Assembly (NCBI GenBank): GCA_026874595.1
Contig: CM049317.1
Span: 53,337,618-53,401,617, forward strand
Length of the DNA: 64,000 bases
From: Sipunculus nudus
Lineage: Eukaryota > Annelida > Sipuncula > Golfingiida > Sipunculidae
Reading direction: 5' to 3'
Shown: piece after piece, positions 1 through 8,586 of the stretch
Position numbering within the stretch: the stretch's first letter is position 1
Layout: each line of letters opens with the position of its first letter
Program-made: the position numbers and the translations under genes
Notes under the pieces: model-generated
Told to the model about the DNA's origin: nothing
The model's database searches: none
The model's input: the letters and a program-made list of their open reading frames with translations, nothing else

Positions 1-636
1 ATCACTGTCGGTCGCAAGGTTTGTCGATTTCCGTTGGAGGTCGTGTGCAGGCCAGGAAACATTTCCGATGACATCTGTTGGTAAACGTAAGCGTTTCACA
101 TGCAGCCACGCACGCATGTCCATCTCCGAATGGTCAAGCGCAAAGTGTGAGAGAACACCTGGGTACCTCCCGGTCCCGCCACGGGGTGCCGGCAGGAAGA
201 CAGGTCGCACACCACTAGTCATCAGCGGAGGGAAACAGGCGAGCGGGTGCTCTTTGTTCCTACTAGCAGCGGATAGGTGCATACAGAGTGCCTGAAAAAG
301 GTGAGGTATGAAATCGTGCCACACGCTATTTTCGGTCGGGAGTTTGTCACAGAATGTCCAAGGGCACTTCCAGGTATGCGAGTCCCTGTGGTCTTTCGGC
401 AGACGTGCATGTAACCTGACATTCAACCCTCCCGGTATTTTAAAAGGCAGAGGCAGATATCGGACGCCCTTATCTGTCCCCTCACACGGAACGCAGGTGA
501 AAGTAGCCAAGGCACACGTTCCGTCGTGGGATATGGCATGAAACCTCCATGCAAGAATCATGATCCTCGTACCTGTCATGTTCCCATTCTCAGAAGCGAT
601 GTGACTGCCGGTCACACATGGCGACGTTTCCGTCAT
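1..636 (-). CDS. Unrecognised protein, C-terminal part outside the window
   Basis: The minus strand is open in one frame from the left edge to about 744, with no stop in more than 210 codons. I place the start at the ATG at 636; in-frame ATGs at 579 and 561 are alternatives. The visible protein has a CVPCEG segment near residue 50, scattered cysteines, tryptophans and histidines, and no clear membrane segment or signal peptide. Composition looks like the neighbouring genes, which is why I treat it as real although it is incomplete. The region 637-809 would serve as a divergent promoter shared with the small plus-strand gene that follows. I do not recognise the family. Confidence 0.6.
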   Translation of the reverse strand, partial: MTETSPCVTGSHIASENGNMTGTRIMILAWRFHAISHDGTCALATFTCVPCEGTDKGVRYLPLPFKIPGGLNVRLHARLPKDHRDSHTWKCPWTFCDKLPTENSVWHDFIPHLFQALCMHLSAASRNKEHPLACFPPLMTSGVRPVFLPAPRGGTGRYPGVLSHFALDHSEMDMRAWLHVKRLRLPTDVIGNVSWPAHDLQRKSTNLATDSD

Positions 637-749
637 CACGTGACAGCAACTGTTTAACGTATGATATGATCGGAACACAACCCCCCGTATCGTATCATTG
701 ACGGCCTGCCGTGCAGTTACGTCTGCGTCCCCAATGGCAGGCCACTACT

Positions 750-756
750 TATATAA
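750..756 (+). promoter_or_regulatory. TATA box for the 173-residue gene
   Basis: A TATATAA match lies 54 bases upstream of the ATG at 810. This is a normal core promoter spacing for a short 5' leader. It also argues against a start as far upstream as 711. Confidence 0.6.
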
Positions 757-809
757 GTGATACACGGCCCTGTGCCAGTTGCATATATGTACAAGTTGTG
801 ACCCTCGCG

Positions 810-1331
810 ATGTCGTCAGTGAGCCGTCGCGATAAACCTCGACGTAAGCGGTCGGTGTCACTCAGACGGCTCGTCCTTCTAAAAGCCGCCATGACCAGTG
901 TAAATGCTGAAGCGGCCAGGCAAATGGTAGACTTCATCAGGGGAGCGCGAAAGTCGGCTTCTGACTTGTCTGATTGCTACAGTCTCGCTCTGACAACCAA
1001 CTGTCATCTGAATGTGTGGAAGCACCTGCAAGTGGACCCATGGCCACCAGAATCGTGTCTGTTCTGTCTGATGAATCTCAATAACCAGTCCGGTCCTGTG
1101 TTGTCACCAGAAACGGAAGCAGCCGTCTACAAAGCGTTGTGTCGCGAGATACCGTTTTTGGAGAGCATGATCATCTTGGAAATTTACAAATTTACTCCCA
1201 TGTCCGCTGATGCCGAATTGCTTTCGTACGTTATTTACTGCTTGGAAAATATCGGATACATGTTGAAAGAGGACGAAGCCGAGTGGGGCAAAGGTCGTAT
1301 GCGTTTTGAAATTGTGTCAACGGATGTATAG
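810..1331 (+). CDS. Small unknown protein with basic N-terminus, 173 aa
   Basis: The frame is open further upstream, but only through a GTG at 711 that would lie before the TATA box, so the ATG at 810 is preferred. The first 25 residues are strongly basic (RRDKPRRKRS), which could be a nuclear localisation or nucleic-acid-binding segment. The rest is mainly helical with a CLFC pair near the middle and an acidic patch near the C-terminus. No family is recognised. It converges with the capsid protein gene on the other strand. No clear AATAAA follows it. Confidence 0.6.
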   Translation: MSSVSRRDKPRRKRSVSLRRLVLLKAAMTSVNAEAARQMVDFIRGARKSASDLSDCYSLALTTNCHLNVWKHLQVDPWPPESCLFCLMNLNNQSGPVLSPETEAAVYKALCREIPFLESMIILEIYKFTPMSADAELLSYVIYCLENIGYMLKEDEAEWGKGRMRFEIVSTDV

Positions 1332-1623
1332 CCTAACGCGCTCTGCCCCCACGTACAGGATTGTACGATAGGAGACATTGCAAAGAGGAGGGGACTCTCA
1401 CAGATTCTCAAACCAGGACTGAACTTTGTTTGCATATTCTTGTTGTTAGTATTACCAAACATTTGACCAACATTGTGGGGTGTTTTTGGCATGCGTTATA
1501 AAGAGGTATTCCACATTGTGTTCATGTGTTGTGTTGTTTTTGGGATCGGCGTGTTGTGTGTGTGTTTGAACATAACCATGTACGCAACATATAACAAACA
1601 ACCAATGCTTGCGACTATAAACC

Positions 1624-1629
1624 TTTATT
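1624..1629 (-). terminator. Poly(A) signal for the capsid protein gene
   Basis: TTTATT on the plus strand is AATAAA on the minus strand, 58 bases past the stop at 1687. The intergenic stretch 1332-1686 contains this signal and G/T-rich sequence but no supportable gene. Confidence 0.65.
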
Positions 1630-1686
1630 AGATAACAGTTCCAAAACATTTTACAACGTCTTTGACAATTACCGCTCCAATCCCTT

Positions 1687-4600
1687 TCATGCCATTGGAC
1701 GGCCTCCAGACGTGGCAGGGTTGGCATTTGGGTTGAATAGTAATGTGTTAAACCCGTTCAATTTGTAGTTTCCGTCAGGGAAGCGCGTGGGCTCACCCCA
1801 TGTACGGTTATCCAAGGACAGGTGAGGGGCTGAACAAGATGTCATTGGCACGGCCCCGCCTAGGACGTGGCTGAGATGTCGGTACTGGCCCGGGCTATTG
1901 GACAGGCTCATCGGACTGATATGTGTGTGGCTTGCATCTCCTTTTGTCCCGACCTTCCATCCGGGTACAGGAACGTCTGCTCCTGGTGTTTTCCTTTTCC
2001 TCCCTAGATGGCCAAGTTCCATGTTCTCCAACAGTTCGGTCAGGCCGCGGTCCAGTCCGTTGTGAACGGGTGACCTCTCAGCAATCGTCTGAGGCATGCG
2101 CAACAGTTCCCCTACACTCGTCTGTGAATGTCCTACGTAAGCCAAGGAGAACGGCAATGATGCCCACGGGTTGCTGAAACCGGAAGCCTCCCCCGTGAAA
2201 AACATGGAGCGGGTCATCCGGTTGGCACAGTCTTGAAAAGCGTCCGACTTGCCCGGGTTACGCACGTCCACGACGTTGCAGAACGCTTCCAGTGGCATGC
2301 AAGTAGGCACCAACAGTATATCGGTTGTGGACTTTTCTGCCTGGCCGCGACCCGCGTCCCTCTCTGGCCAATAGGCGCTGTGTCCTTGAACGTAACCGGC
2401 TGTCTTTTGCAGGGGATCTGCGCCTGTGGAGCTTGCGGTCATCTTTCCGGCGAGACTGCTCCCGTACGCCTTTGCACTTTCCACGTACAACGTAGCCACG
2501 TCAGATGTTATGTTTCGTGCGTTCCTGTCGATGCCTTGCCAGGAGACCCTTGGGTGGTATGCCCCGTCTGTGCGGTTTCCTGTGAACATGGCGTGCGGCA
2601 CAACGAGGCCTGATGTGCCCATCTTGGTTTCAGAAAAACGGAGCATTTCTTGCACGATCGTGCCACTGTGAGTGTCGTTGATCGTCTCTTGCGTGTGCAC
2701 GGGTCCCTGTCTGAGCCATATACTCGCAGGGGTGGCTGCGAACAGGTGTTCTGTTTCCACTTTGTCGTGTTGCAGCACCATGCAACCCAGGGTGGCATGA
2801 CCTGCCTGCTTTGCAAGAGCGCATATACCGGCTGCTGTTGCATATGTCTGTTGTACAGGTGTTATCATCACCCTGGCCTCCGGGCTCAACTGCGAAAGTG
2901 CTACGCGGCGCGAGTGAATGCCGTCTCGCTGAACTGGGTGATGTGCCGCAGCGTAAAGGTATATGTCCGGCTGCATGTCACACCCGTTGTACCGTGGTAT
3001 ATCTTTTCCAATCAATTTTCCTTTATTTTCCGTTAGGGTTTCGCACATGTTTACGTCCATCACTTCTAGGGACAAGGGCAGGGGAAACCACAGTGTTTTG
3101 GCTGTTTCATCTGTGACAATCTTTTTTGCAGCCTCCAGTTTCGTTTTGGTGGATGGTTTTATCAAGCCGGTGTCGTCGTCGTATTCGAACGTGATACCCT
3201 CAAATGTTTTCAGCGTAATGTGGCTCACGTCACCAGAAATGTCGACGGCGTTTTTTAGGAAGACCCCGTCCGTGCATAATGCAGTTTCCGTTCTGTAAAG
3301 GCCACCGTTTGTTGTTTTCATACGCAGACTGGCTGCCGGTACAGCTGATATGCGGAAAACCGTGTTATCTAAAGGGTAGAATTGTGTTTGAGTGTCCCAG
3401 GATGAGTGTCGGTTATTTCGAGCTGTCTTTTTGAATAAGTCCCTCGCTGTAGCCACCGTGACACACGCGGCCATCTGTTGGTTATCCTGACGTGGTTTAA
3501 CAGCTGTCATTGTGCTCCCGCAAAGTTGCTGCATTATGCTGTAAAATGTCTTCATTTGAATCATGTCTTGTGGCGTTGCTGTTTGGAATATATTAGTTGG
3601 TATCTTAACATGACATTTGCTATACGCGTCTGTCTGATCCCTTTTTGCCTTTTCAGTCACATCGTACTTAGTTGGGTGAGTAGCAAACTCATCCGGAACC
3701 TGCCGCATCCATGCGAAACACGTCACGTCCGTTGAGTCTTTCATGTCGACATGCTGCCACATGTTAGACCCCGTCACGCCCATTGGTAGCGGTGTGGGTA
3801 AAGCAAGGTCCGTGCAACTGCTGATTTCTTGACTACGCCGTAGTAATATTGCAGATTCTTTTTTTGTGAACGTCACTGCCTCGGATGACACGAGTTTTGC
3901 TGCTATCTGCCCGTGACCCAAAACCTGCAGATCGGCAGCTAACCGTTTCATCAAACACCCTGCGACATCTTCAGTTAACTTCACTATGCCACGGCATGCT
4001 TGTTGTAGTTTTTGTAAAGGCGGGAACTGCCTCAATACAGGGGGGAGTGGCACTGTTGCGATCGCCTTCATCAGCGTCAGGTTTGAGTCGCATGTCAGCA
4101 CCCCTCCGAAAGCGGAAAATATGTAAGCTGACCGTAGCAGGTACTGGAATTCAATGCTTTCTCCATTTTCACAAACGTGTGTGTGAAATTTTTCGACGAA
4201 CAACATGTCAGTGGGGTACTTGGCGATCAGCATCGCTTCCCAGCGTTTGCAGAGCAGGTCTTGACAAGAGTGGTTCAACGACGTACTCCAGACCCTGGCT
4301 GCCTCTGAGCGCGGATCAGTGGGGTCCAACAGGTAAGGGTAATGCGTCCTCGCTATGCTCTCACCCGCGTCCTGAACGCTGGACAGGGGTCGGAGACAGA
4401 GCGGTATATTTTCAAGATGAAATCTCGGTACGAACAGCGCGGATGTTCCTTCCTTGAACCCGTCTGGTATTGTACCACCTGTTATTTCACACAATTTTGA
4501 AAAAGATGTTTTGTCAAGATTCTTTGGGATGAAGTGTAGCGTCTGGAAGGGGTTAGGTTGGTCATGGAGCAGACGCACAGATCCCGCTTGGTGATAGTTC

Positions 4601-6555
4601 ATGTGGTCCACATTACTCAGGCTGCGCTGCAGAGGCAATAGCAGTGTGTTCTCACAGGTCCATCCGTACGATCTCGCCATAGGCCCTTCAGTTTCATGCA
4701 ACCTCAAAGCTGTGGTCGATACGTCATGGTGTGCAACAACATCACACAGGGACGCTCGGGTTTTTGGAGGAAAGACGTCCCATACTCCTGCAGTGTGTGT
4801 ACTTTCGTCATTTCTCCCGGAAGGTCCGGATGTCCCTGCAGCATGCAGTTTGGAAGGCGTGTTGTACCTTTTAGTTGTACTCACGAAATTGTACAGGTCC
4901 GGGTTGAAAAGGACGTCGATCAGTGCCTGGAGAGCCGTAACGGTTTCGTCGCGGCCCCCGTAGGTTTTCCACGTCATGCTCACGGGCACTTGCAGGCGTT
5001 GTTTTGCGCTTGGGTTCCTGACTGGGTGTGGGTCACCTAGGTTTCCTGTAGTACAAGACGGGTTCTGCAAGCGGTCCAGCACGTAGTCTAGTTGACTGCA
5101 CAGCGCTATCGGTGTGGTTTGCGTCACGTGCAGTATGTCCCGTGTCACATCACGGTCCACGCGGCGTGTCACGTCTGTCACATCGCTGACGTCTTTCGAA
5201 AACAAGACCAGACCGTCTCTGTGGGTCAACCCCGGGAATGTCTGTACCACGTAACCCTTTTCCACTCCAGCGAAAAGAGTCTCCGTAGGTTCCCCGTTGC
5301 TGTCGACAGGGCCCCGCATGATCGAGACGTATTCTTCGGCTGTCGGTTCTCTGTCTTTCACGGTCTCTTTGTTGCTGTGTATGTTAAGGACCATGATACC
5401 CGTATGTGCGATCATCTGTTCCTCCGTTTTGTTTATGCGGAGCACACCACGGCGCAAGTCTATCAGCACGCGGTACATTGACATACCTTGAGCCATCTGC
5501 TGGTAAGTCTCGGGTCCCATCAGCACCACACACAGAACATCCGAGGCATCGAACAGTTCACTTTCCGAGGACAAAAGATCTTTCATCCGTTGCAGGTGAA
5601 GCTTCTGAGTGATGCTGGGCGGGTCGGCTCCCGGTCTGCTGAGCTGGGCCTCAGCTTCCTCCACGGCGACTTTCAATTTTGCCTTTGCTCCAGACCAAGG
5701 CGCCCCTTCGTCTCTTTGCGACCTCTCGCGGATGAAAGGAATCCGGTCACACTGCTGGCTGCACTGGTTCGCCAGGCGGCGGACAGCGCCGTATGCGTCC
5801 AGCCGGACTGAAAACAGGTTCGCCATAAACATCCTCGCCGCCTCATTCAGTGCCTGACATTTCATAAGAGCTATGCGGTTGGGGTCAGGGGCACGTTGCA
5901 GCTGCAACCTGGTAGCGTACAGTGCCCGCATAATGGCTGCGTCCGGCGATATGTCCCTCAGGAACTCGCCCATGTGGGCCATGTTTCCGGCGCGCAGACT
6001 CGTTATGAGGTCCCTCATGCCGTCTTGCATCATATACCCGAACCGGACGATAGGTTCTGTGGTGTGAGCATCGTTTGTTTCACTGGCCAACTTTGTGCGT
6101 AATACGTTCAGCACGTCAAAGGGCACATCCAGGTAGGCTGAATGTGACAAGGCGAAGGTGAATTTCTTTTTCCGCCTCTGAACTGTCCTCGGGGGCGCCT
6201 TGTCTGACTGTGGCGGTTCCGACATCACAGCGTCTTTACTGACGTATTCGACATCTTCGTACCTGCAGTCCATCATGTGCGGATCGAAACTTTGCACCAA
6301 GCAAACGCCCAGGGGTGTGTTTTGAACGCCTCGCACTGACGCACCCGCCACATAGCATTTATAATATCTGATAAATTTGGATTCCAGCAACCGTGCATCC
6401 ATAGGGTCGTTTTCCAGCAGTCCTCCCGTGGCGTAACTCTTCGCTAGTGTGTACAGTTCCTGTACGCCCGTGTTGAGGTAAGGGGCCAGGTGATGGTTGT
6501 CAAATGCAAAGGCCCAAGGCCCCAGTTGTGGGTGTGGCGGTGGTATAGCGGCCAT
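1687..6555 (-). CDS. Probable major capsid protein, 1622 aa
   Basis: This would be the main capsomer subunit of the icosahedral capsid, assembled in the nucleus on the scaffold encoded at 53.3-55.5 kb. The start is the ATG at 6555 in a good context (AACATGGCC). The main clue is an NPWAS motif at residues 1462-1466 followed by FS and aromatic residues, about 160 residues from the end. A motif like this occurs in the C-terminal upper domain of orthoherpesvirus major capsid proteins. Size, single-copy status and lack of signal peptide or membrane segments also fit. At 1622 residues it is longer than the roughly 1400 usual for orthoherpesviruses. A large tegument protein is the alternative. The family call rests on motif and size, not on an alignment. 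Confidence 0.62.
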   Translation of the reverse strand: MAAIPPPHPQLGPWAFAFDNHHLAPYLNTGVQELYTLAKSYATGGLLENDPMDARLLESKFIRYYKCYVAGASVRGVQNTPLGVCLVQSFDPHMMDCRYEDVEYVSKDAVMSEPPQSDKAPPRTVQRRKKKFTFALSHSAYLDVPFDVLNVLRTKLASETNDAHTTEPIVRFGYMMQDGMRDLITSLRAGNMAHMGEFLRDISPDAAIMRALYATRLQLQRAPDPNRIALMKCQALNEAARMFMANLFSVRLDAYGAVRRLANQCSQQCDRIPFIRERSQRDEGAPWSGAKAKLKVAVEEAEAQLSRPGADPPSITQKLHLQRMKDLLSSESELFDASDVLCVVLMGPETYQQMAQGMSMYRVLIDLRRGVLRINKTEEQMIAHTGIMVLNIHSNKETVKDREPTAEEYVSIMRGPVDSNGEPTETLFAGVEKGYVVQTFPGLTHRDGLVLFSKDVSDVTDVTRRVDRDVTRDILHVTQTTPIALCSQLDYVLDRLQNPSCTTGNLGDPHPVRNPSAKQRLQVPVSMTWKTYGGRDETVTALQALIDVLFNPDLYNFVSTTKRYNTPSKLHAAGTSGPSGRNDESTHTAGVWDVFPPKTRASLCDVVAHHDVSTTALRLHETEGPMARSYGWTCENTLLLPLQRSLSNVDHMNYHQAGSVRLLHDQPNPFQTLHFIPKNLDKTSFSKLCEITGGTIPDGFKEGTSALFVPRFHLENIPLCLRPLSSVQDAGESIARTHYPYLLDPTDPRSEAARVWSTSLNHSCQDLLCKRWEAMLIAKYPTDMLFVEKFHTHVCENGESIEFQYLLRSAYIFSAFGGVLTCDSNLTLMKAIATVPLPPVLRQFPPLQKLQQACRGIVKLTEDVAGCLMKRLAADLQVLGHGQIAAKLVSSEAVTFTKKESAILLRRSQEISSCTDLALPTPLPMGVTGSNMWQHVDMKDSTDVTCFAWMRQVPDEFATHPTKYDVTEKAKRDQTDAYSKCHVKIPTNIFQTATPQDMIQMKTFYSIMQQLCGSTMTAVKPRQDNQQMAACVTVATARDLFKKTARNNRHSSWDTQTQFYPLDNTVFRISAVPAASLRMKTTNGGLYRTETALCTDGVFLKNAVDISGDVSHITLKTFEGITFEYDDDTGLIKPSTKTKLEAAKKIVTDETAKTLWFPLPLSLEVMDVNMCETLTENKGKLIGKDIPRYNGCDMQPDIYLYAAAHHPVQRDGIHSRRVALSQLSPEARVMITPVQQTYATAAGICALAKQAGHATLGCMVLQHDKVETEHLFAATPASIWLRQGPVHTQETINDTHSGTIVQEMLRFSETKMGTSGLVVPHAMFTGNRTDGAYHPRVSWQGIDRNARNITSDVATLYVESAKAYGSSLAGKMTASSTGADPLQKTAGYVQGHSAYWPERDAGRGQAEKSTTDILLVPTCMPLEAFCNVVDVRNPGKSDAFQDCANRMTRSMFFTGEASGFSNPWASLPFSLAYVGHSQTSVGELLRMPQTIAERSPVHNGLDRGLTELLENMELGHLGRKRKTPGADVPVPGWKVGTKGDASHTHISPMSLSNSPGQYRHLSHVLGGAVPMTSCSAPHLSLDNRTWGEPTRFPDGNYKLNGFNTLLFNPNANPATSGGRPMA

Positions 6556-6826
6556 GTTGCGGATCCTCGAGGGTAAACAAAAACAAAAACGTGTTTTCCG
6601 TTATACCTTTGGTTGTCACTGTTCTCAATTCCCGTAACGGCTCGATAACGAATTGACATGAACGTTGATGTAAAGAGAGAACGAGGTCAATGGCCCCTTT
6701 CCAAATACAGGTCTGTGTCAGTAGCGGCTGTGTGGTTCTGTTGGTTATTGGATTGGGGGTGTTCCTACTGTTCTTCTGTTCAGGTTGTTGTATATGATTG
6801 CCCTAATAACGAAAGCATAGACAACG

Positions 6827-7486
6827 ATGAACGGCAAGGCGTCATTCGTCAGAGGTCGCCGTCTTCGTATCATGTTCGCCTTTGTTCTTGTGTCTGCATA
6901 CGGCATTATCATCACAACAGGCGCGGCACATATATCTTTATGTGACGACAGTTCTTTTCTTCCTATATGTATGATACAATATGGATCCAGCATGATCTGC
7001 TTGACTGTGTTCGCGTACCGTATTTCCGGAAGGAACAACCCAAGGGAGACGAAGATGTCCGCTCATGAGGGACGTAATAAACATACGTTTGGGAGTAGAC
7101 GAGGACCTCGAAAAAACACTTACATATTCAGAGACGAAAAAGATGACAATGGAGGTGACACGTGTGAGGAAAACCATGAAGGCGAAAGGTTACTGGTGCA
7201 TGACAAAGAGAACGTGCGTGGCACGAAGGGTGATCCACGTGATTTTTACAGTCTCACGGGGATGGTAACAGCCTCTTCCAAATCCGCAATCGTGTCTGGT
7301 TTGCATGTGATCATGATCATCCCTTGGTTCATAAGTTTCTTGGTGCAGATGGTGCGCGTGGCGAAAACAGGAATAGTTCAGCCCCCGTGCATCACGTTCT
7401 ACGTACTCTCTGCCATGTACCTGTTATTCACTGCAGCCGCCCTCGTCCTTGAAACCACTCAGCACGCCCTTTGGGACAGATCGTGA
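6827..7486 (+). CDS. Four-pass membrane protein, 219 aa
   Basis: Four hydrophobic segments are visible at about residues 14-33, 44-64, 155-175 and 186-207. They are separated by a long, charged, hydrophilic loop (about 66-150) rich in Arg, Lys, Asp and Glu. The layout (two helices, large charged loop, two helices) suggests a membrane or envelope protein with the loop and both ends on one side. No N-glycosylation sequon stands out and I do not recognise the family. It is the first of four same-strand genes that end at a shared poly(A) signal at 10781. The upstream gap 6556-6826 is a divergent promoter region with the capsid protein gene. Confidence 0.7.
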   Translation: MNGKASFVRGRRLRIMFAFVLVSAYGIIITTGAAHISLCDDSSFLPICMIQYGSSMICLTVFAYRISGRNNPRETKMSAHEGRNKHTFGSRRGPRKNTYIFRDEKDDNGGDTCEENHEGERLLVHDKENVRGTKGDPRDFYSLTGMVTASSKSAIVSGLHVIMIIPWFISFLVQMVRVAKTGIVQPPCITFYVLSAMYLLFTAAALVLETTQHALWDRS

Positions 7487-7937
7487 ACGCTATTTGCATT
7501 TGCTGGTGAGCAGGCGTTGGATGCTCAGGCACAGGAACGTTGAAACGACACAATAATGAAAAATGTGTGACACTTCGTCTCTCGAATAATTGCCTGATCG
7601 TGCAATTACAAACCGGCGTCCCCCTAAGTGTACTGTTATCCGTGATAAACGCCTCGACTAGCCGGACATGTGTCCCAGACGTTAACCCGGATGTCGACAT
7701 TTGGCCGAGGCAATGACACTCAACTTCTCCGACGACTTGCTACCAGAATATCTGTGGACGTTCCCACATGAGTGCGAAAGTCGTGCGCGTGACGTGTGTA
7801 GCAATTTGCAGTAACACCGTTTTCGGGCGTGAGTGGTTTCGCAAATTAAGGACAGGATACCAGGCATTGCACTACCGCCGCACGCAAAGTCGTTCACGCC
7901 ACATTAGACAAGTTTGCTGATACGCTCGAATAACGGT
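7487..7937 (+). other. Gene-free stretch upstream of the Bcl-2-like gene
   Basis: No ORF longer than about 35 codons on the plus strand looks real. A 33-codon frame at 7713-7814 (MTLNFSDDLLPEYLW start) is followed by GTGAGT at about 7826, which resembles a splice donor. A short 5' exon of the next gene is possible but unproven. No AATAAA follows the upstream gene, which supports a shared 3' end further downstream. Confidence 0.3.
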
Positions 7938-8477
7938 ATGCGTAGAAGATATCCGCTTGTTATGCCCCATTCTACAGCCAGGCGAATCGTGAATCATCTT
8001 TTCGTCTGTCAATTCCCTGAACGCCACGATAACCGCTCAGTCTGTTCTGATTGTTTTATACCGTACGCGCACGTGGAAATTGCACTGGGAGGGTGCATAA
8101 AGCAATTGGAAAACATGAAGGACATCAGAGTTGCGGGAGAGAGGTGGTGGTCATGTCTGAACGGGCAACATGACATTGAAAAGAGTCTGAATATCATACT
8201 AGGCCGCGTGGCGAACGGTTTCTGCTATTATGGACACGCTTTGGTTTTTTTCGCATTCGCTTTGTCTGTTCGTCGTCAGCTGGAACGCAATGGCGTCCCG
8301 CTGGAAACCATTAAATGTGTGTCCTCTGTTTTCGTCAGGTGGGCTTATTTGTACGTGGTTAACCCGTCAATTCACAAGAACCATGCTTCTCCTGGGCTTT
8401 TCACAGGATGGATGCCACATGGGGTGCCAGGTTGGGTTTCTTTTTTCTGTCAGATCGCGAAAGCCATCGCTGCATAA
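7938..8477 (+). CDS. Bcl-2-like apoptosis regulator, 179 aa
   Basis: The protein probably blocks mitochondrial apoptosis by binding pro-death Bcl-2 relatives. A BH1-like stretch at residues 97-108 (YYGHALVFFAFA) matches the family pattern of aromatic-Gly-basic followed by FFxF. A BH2-like stretch at 158-170 (WMPHGVPGWVSFF) matches the W...GWxxF pattern. Their spacing, about 60 residues, is close to the usual 50, and total length suits a compact viral Bcl-2. A clear BH3 or BH4 is not seen, and there is no C-terminal membrane anchor. The first ATG is at 7938; a spliced upstream exon could add the N-terminal helix. It sits among membrane-protein genes in an accessory block. Remote similarity only, so structure prediction is the right test. 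Confidence 0.55.
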   Translation: MRRRYPLVMPHSTARRIVNHLFVCQFPERHDNRSVCSDCFIPYAHVEIALGGCIKQLENMKDIRVAGERWWSCLNGQHDIEKSLNIILGRVANGFCYYGHALVFFAFALSVRRQLERNGVPLETIKCVSSVFVRWAYLYVVNPSIHKNHASPGLFTGWMPHGVPGWVSFFCQIAKAIAA

Positions 8478-8586
8478 CATAGACTTGTATTTGTGCAGTG
8501 GGGGATGTGTATCTGTCTGATGTCACAATGACAGCTGCCTCACCGATCAATGCGGGATCATTATCGTGCTGTGTGCGGCATTAAAT

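Noticed and set aside
711-809. N-terminal extension of the 173-residue gene from a GTG
   Set aside because: It would start upstream of the TATA box at 750 and needs a non-ATG start. The ATG at 810 is better placed.
3885-4457. 190-codon plus-strand frame opposite the capsid protein gene
   Set aside because: It is an antisense shadow without conserved motifs or its own signals.
6658-6945. 95-codon plus-strand frame overlapping the four-pass membrane protein
   Set aside because: It overlaps a better-supported gene in another frame, has no recognisable features, and its second half reads as an out-of-frame shadow.
7682-7897. 71-codon minus-strand frame in the gap before the Bcl-2-like gene
   Set aside because: Composition is not like the neighbouring genes, with no promoter or poly(A) signal.
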